Assembly: GCA_020354595.1 (NCBI GenBank)
Contig: CP070650.1
Span: forward strand, 1,874,957 to 1,890,101
From: Myxococcales bacterium
Lineage (GTDB): Bacteria > Myxococcota_A > Polyangia > Polyangiales > Houyiibacteriaceae
Length of the DNA: 15,145 bases
Direction: 5' to 3'
Part shown: piece by piece, positions 12,989-15,145 of the stretch
Layout of the letters: every line of letters starts with the position of its first letter
How positions within the stretch are numbered: position 1 is the stretch's first letter
The notes under the pieces: generated by a model
Databases searched by the model: none
Told to the model about the DNA's origin: nothing
What the model saw: the letters and a program-made list of their open reading frames with translations, nothing else
Made by a program: the position numbers and the translations under genes

Positions 12989-13642
12989 ATGAGTGACAAG
13001 AAGGTTTTCGACTATCCAGGCGCGGACGCGGACGTCCATTGGGATGGGAGGCTCTGCATTCATGTCGGCGAATGCGGGCGCGCGAAGAACGATCTCTTCG
13101 TCGGCGGGCGGAAGCCTTGGTGCCAACCCGATTGTGTGAGTCCCGACGACGTTGCCGAAGTCGTCAAACGTTGCCCCACGGGCGCGCTGACCTACACCCG
13201 AAAAGACGGGGGCGGGGGGGAGACTGCAGAGGCTGAAAACGTGGTCTCGATTATGTACAATGGCCCGCTCTACGTACGCGGCGATCTCGAGGTTGACGGC
13301 GCGGAGGAAGGAATGGAGGGAGTCCGGTTTCGGGCCGCGCTCTGCCGCTGCGGCCATTCGAAAAACAAGCCGTTTTGCGACAACAGCCACGAAGAGGTTG
13401 GTTTCAAGGACTATGGTGCGGTCGGCGACAGCGGCGAGGGCTTCGACGGGCCGGCCGGTACCTTGAAAGTGGGCAAGGCTCCCAACGGGCCGCTGCTGCT
13501 CAGTGGCAACTTCACGATCAGGGCGGCAAGCGGCCGCAAAGCATGGACCGGAACAAAAGCCGCGCTCTGCCGGTGCGGCGAGTCGAAAAACAAGCCGTTT
13601 TGCGACGGCTCACATAAGGACGCGGGGTTTCAAGCCGAATGA
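12989..13642 (+). CDS. Fer4_19 plus double CDGSH iron-sulfur protein
   Basis: 217 aa made of three iron-sulfur modules. Residues about 8-72 form a divergent ferredoxin domain (Fer4_19-like) with Cys23, 29, 45, 49 and 62 and the ending CPTGALTYT. Two CDGSH (mitoNEET-type) domains follow. The first has CRCGHSKNKPFCDNSH (119-134), ligands Cys119, Cys121, Cys130 and His134; the second CRCGESKNKPFCDGSH (194-209), ligands Cys194, 196, 205 and His209. In this family three Cys and one His bind a redox-active [2Fe-2S] cluster. The first motif has Asn where the signature has Gly (CDNSH), but all four ligands are kept. AGGAGG lies 7 nt upstream of ATG 12989. The stop overlaps the start of an acyl-CoA ligase gene (ATGA at 13639-13642), so the two are co-translated. 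A cytoplasmic electron or cluster transfer role is likely; the partner is unknown. Confidence 0.92.
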   Translation: MSDKKVFDYPGADADVHWDGRLCIHVGECGRAKNDLFVGGRKPWCQPDCVSPDDVAEVVKRCPTGALTYTRKDGGGGETAEAENVVSIMYNGPLYVRGDLEVDGAEEGMEGVRFRAALCRCGHSKNKPFCDNSHEEVGFKDYGAVGDSGEGFDGPAGTLKVGKAPNGPLLLSGNFTIRAASGRKAWTGTKAALCRCGESKNKPFCDGSHKDAGFQAE

Positions 13643-15145
13643 GCTTCGCGACGATGATGGACCGGCCCCTCTTGATCTCGGACCTGTTCGAGCACGGGCG
13701 GCGTTTATATAGAGACAGCCGGGTGATCACCGTAGGTGAGGGTGGCGACCGGATTGCGACGTACGCGGAGGTTGGGGATCGGACTGAGAAGCTCGCCAAA
13801 GCGTTGAGGAGGCTCGGGGTTCGGCAGGAAGATCGTGTCGGGACGTTCTGTTGGAACAGCCAGGAGCATCTCGAGGCGTATTTCGCGATCTCGTCGATGG
13901 GCGCGGTCATGCACACGCTCAACATCCGACTCTTCCCGGAGCAGCTCGCGTTCGTGATCAATCACGCGAAGGACAAAGTCATCATCGTCGATGACAACCT
14001 GATTCCGTTGCTGGCCAAAGTCGCCCAGCAATTGGATAGCGTGGAGCACATCATCGTGATCGGTGACGGATGCGACGATGCGCCTTTGCGAGACGCCCCG
14101 CGCGCAACGCTCCATCGATACGAAGCCCTGCTCGCCGCCGAGTCTCCGGGCATCGAGTGGCCGATGTTGGACGAGCGCGCGCCCGCGTCGATGGCGTATA
14201 CCAGCGGGACGACTGGCGATCCGAAGGGCGTCGTCTACAGCCATCGCTCTACCGTGCTCCACTCGTTCGGCATCACCTCCGGCGCCGTCACCGGCCTCAA
14301 CGAACGGGACATGATTCTCACGATCGTGCCCATGTTCCACGCCAACTGCTGGGGACTTCCGTACGCGGGATGGTGGGTCGGCACCGACTTTCTGCAACCG
14401 ACGCGATTCCTGCAGCCCGAGCCGCTCGTCGCGATGATCGAGCGGCATCGGCCGACTTTCGCGGGGGCGGTGCCAAGCATTTGGACGGGAGTTCTCAACT
14501 ACGGGGAGAGCAAGGACATCGACCTCTCTTCGTTTCGGCTCGTGATCTGCGGCGGCTCGGCCGTTCCCAAGTCACTCATGCAGGCGTTCGAGGAGAAGTA
14601 CGGCGTGACGATCCTCCAACTCTGGGGAATGACTGAAACCAGCCCGCTCGGCTCGGTCGCGCCGATCCCGCCCGGCGTCGAAGGAGACGAGCAGTGGAAG
14701 TATCGGGTCCGCACGGGCCGTCCCGTCGCTGGCGTCGAGCTCCGGATCGTCGACGACCGGGGCGAGCCGCTTCCTTGGGACGGCGAGTCGGTCGGCGAGA
14801 TTGAAGCCCGCGGCCCGTGGGTCACCGGAAGCTACTACGGCGTCGACGCCTCGGAAAAGTTCCACGACGGCTGGCTGCGTACCGGCGACGTGGGCTTCAT
14901 CGACGAGCGTGGGTACGTGCAGATTACCGATCGCTCGAAAGACGTCATCAAGTCCGGCGGTGAATGGATTTCGTCGGTCGAGCTCGAAAACGAAATCATC
15001 GCCCATCCCGAAGTTGCCGAAGCCGCGGTCATCGGCGTCCCCGACGAGAAATGGGACGAACGCCCTCTCGCGTGTGTGGTCCGCAAAGAGGGCAGCATGA
15101 TCTCCCCCGCGACACTGCGGGCCTATCTGGAGGACAAAGTCGCGA
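13639..15145 (+). CDS. AlkK-like medium/long-chain fatty acyl-CoA ligase (partial)
   Basis: 502 codons are present; the gene continues past the right edge, and the family is about 540-550 aa, so most of it is here. It is an adenylate-forming enzyme that activates a fatty acid to acyl-AMP and then acyl-CoA. Visible motifs are the ATP-binding YTSGTTGDPKG (187-197), the SHRSTVLHSF segment, PMFHANCWGLPY, LWGMTETSP (328-336), the TGD of the hinge region, and DRSKDVIKSGGEWIS, which carries the conserved hinge Lys/Arg region. The overall pattern, including MMDRPLLISDLFEHGRR near the N-terminus and SSVELENEIIAHPEV, follows AlkK-type medium-chain acyl-CoA ligases. The start ATG 13639 overlaps the upstream stop as ATGA; ATGs at 13654 and 13657 are possible alternatives. 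It feeds acyl-CoA to beta-oxidation or lipid synthesis. Confidence 0.95.
   Translation, partial: MSFATMMDRPLLISDLFEHGRRLYRDSRVITVGEGGDRIATYAEVGDRTEKLAKALRRLGVRQEDRVGTFCWNSQEHLEAYFAISSMGAVMHTLNIRLFPEQLAFVINHAKDKVIIVDDNLIPLLAKVAQQLDSVEHIIVIGDGCDDAPLRDAPRATLHRYEALLAAESPGIEWPMLDERAPASMAYTSGTTGDPKGVVYSHRSTVLHSFGITSGAVTGLNERDMILTIVPMFHANCWGLPYAGWWVGTDFLQPTRFLQPEPLVAMIERHRPTFAGAVPSIWTGVLNYGESKDIDLSSFRLVICGGSAVPKSLMQAFEEKYGVTILQLWGMTETSPLGSVAPIPPGVEGDEQWKYRVRTGRPVAGVELRIVDDRGEPLPWDGESVGEIEARGPWVTGSYYGVDASEKFHDGWLRTGDVGFIDERGYVQITDRSKDVIKSGGEWISSVELENEIIAHPEVAEAAVIGVPDEKWDERPLACVVRKEGSMISPATLRAYLEDKVA

Noticed and set aside
12853..12999. N-terminal extension of the CDF transporter to 12999
   Set aside because: It overlaps the divergent iron-sulfur gene and the repeat-containing promoter region; MGHQHNHH is a typical CDF start.

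Overview
The window is compact, GC-rich bacterial DNA with about 15 intact protein genes, one gene remnant and two genes cut by the window edges. I saw no rRNA, tRNA, CRISPR array, insertion sequence or phage gene. The mix of acyl-CoA enzymes, several alpha/beta hydrolases, a CDGSH protein, a sulfide:quinone oxidoreductase cassette and NhaA suggests a free-living, respiring Gram-negative bacterium, possibly a Myxococcota/Deltaproteobacteria-like lineage. That placement is a guess from gene content; no marker gene is present.

Layout. 1-199 (+) is the tail of a membrane protein, followed by a hairpin. 251-1726 (+) is a metallophosphoesterase with built-in membrane helices, 1815-2702 (+) an alpha/beta hydrolase with a Cys nucleophile elbow, and 2757-3182 (+) a hotdog acyl-CoA thioesterase. 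5058-3340 (-) is a three-gene unit: a TetR regulator, an alpha/beta hydrolase and a 64-aa orphan. Its promoter has the TetR-type palindrome centred exactly between a consensus -35 and a -10 box, and the -10 lies so close to the ATG that the mRNA should be leaderless. A second, perfect copy of the palindrome lies inside the start of the hydrolase gene. 5637-5138 (-) is a decayed serine beta-lactamase-like hydrolase. 5798-6280 (+) is a secreted DUF2141 protein.

9708-6308 (-) is a probable four-gene operon: membrane-anchored esterase, sulfide:quinone oxidoreductase-like flavoprotein, TusE/DsrC-like sulfur carrier, and DsrE2-like protein. The last three form a coherent sulfane-sulfur oxidation and relay module. 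9744-11922 (+), divergent from it, is nhaA, a two-helix membrane protein and a cysteine-rich CWC protein, joined by overlapping start/stop codons. It ends against 12852-11929 (-), a cation diffusion facilitator. 12989-15145 (+) is a Fer4_19/CDGSH/CDGSH iron-sulfur protein coupled by ATGA overlap to an AlkK-like fatty acyl-CoA ligase that runs off the window.

The themes are acyl/ester chemistry (three hydrolases, thioesterase, acyl-CoA ligase), sulfur and iron-sulfur handling, and ion/metal homeostasis. The best candidates for something new are the TetR circuit with its intragenic second operator and orphan third gene, and the fused iron-sulfur protein coupled to the acyl-CoA ligase.
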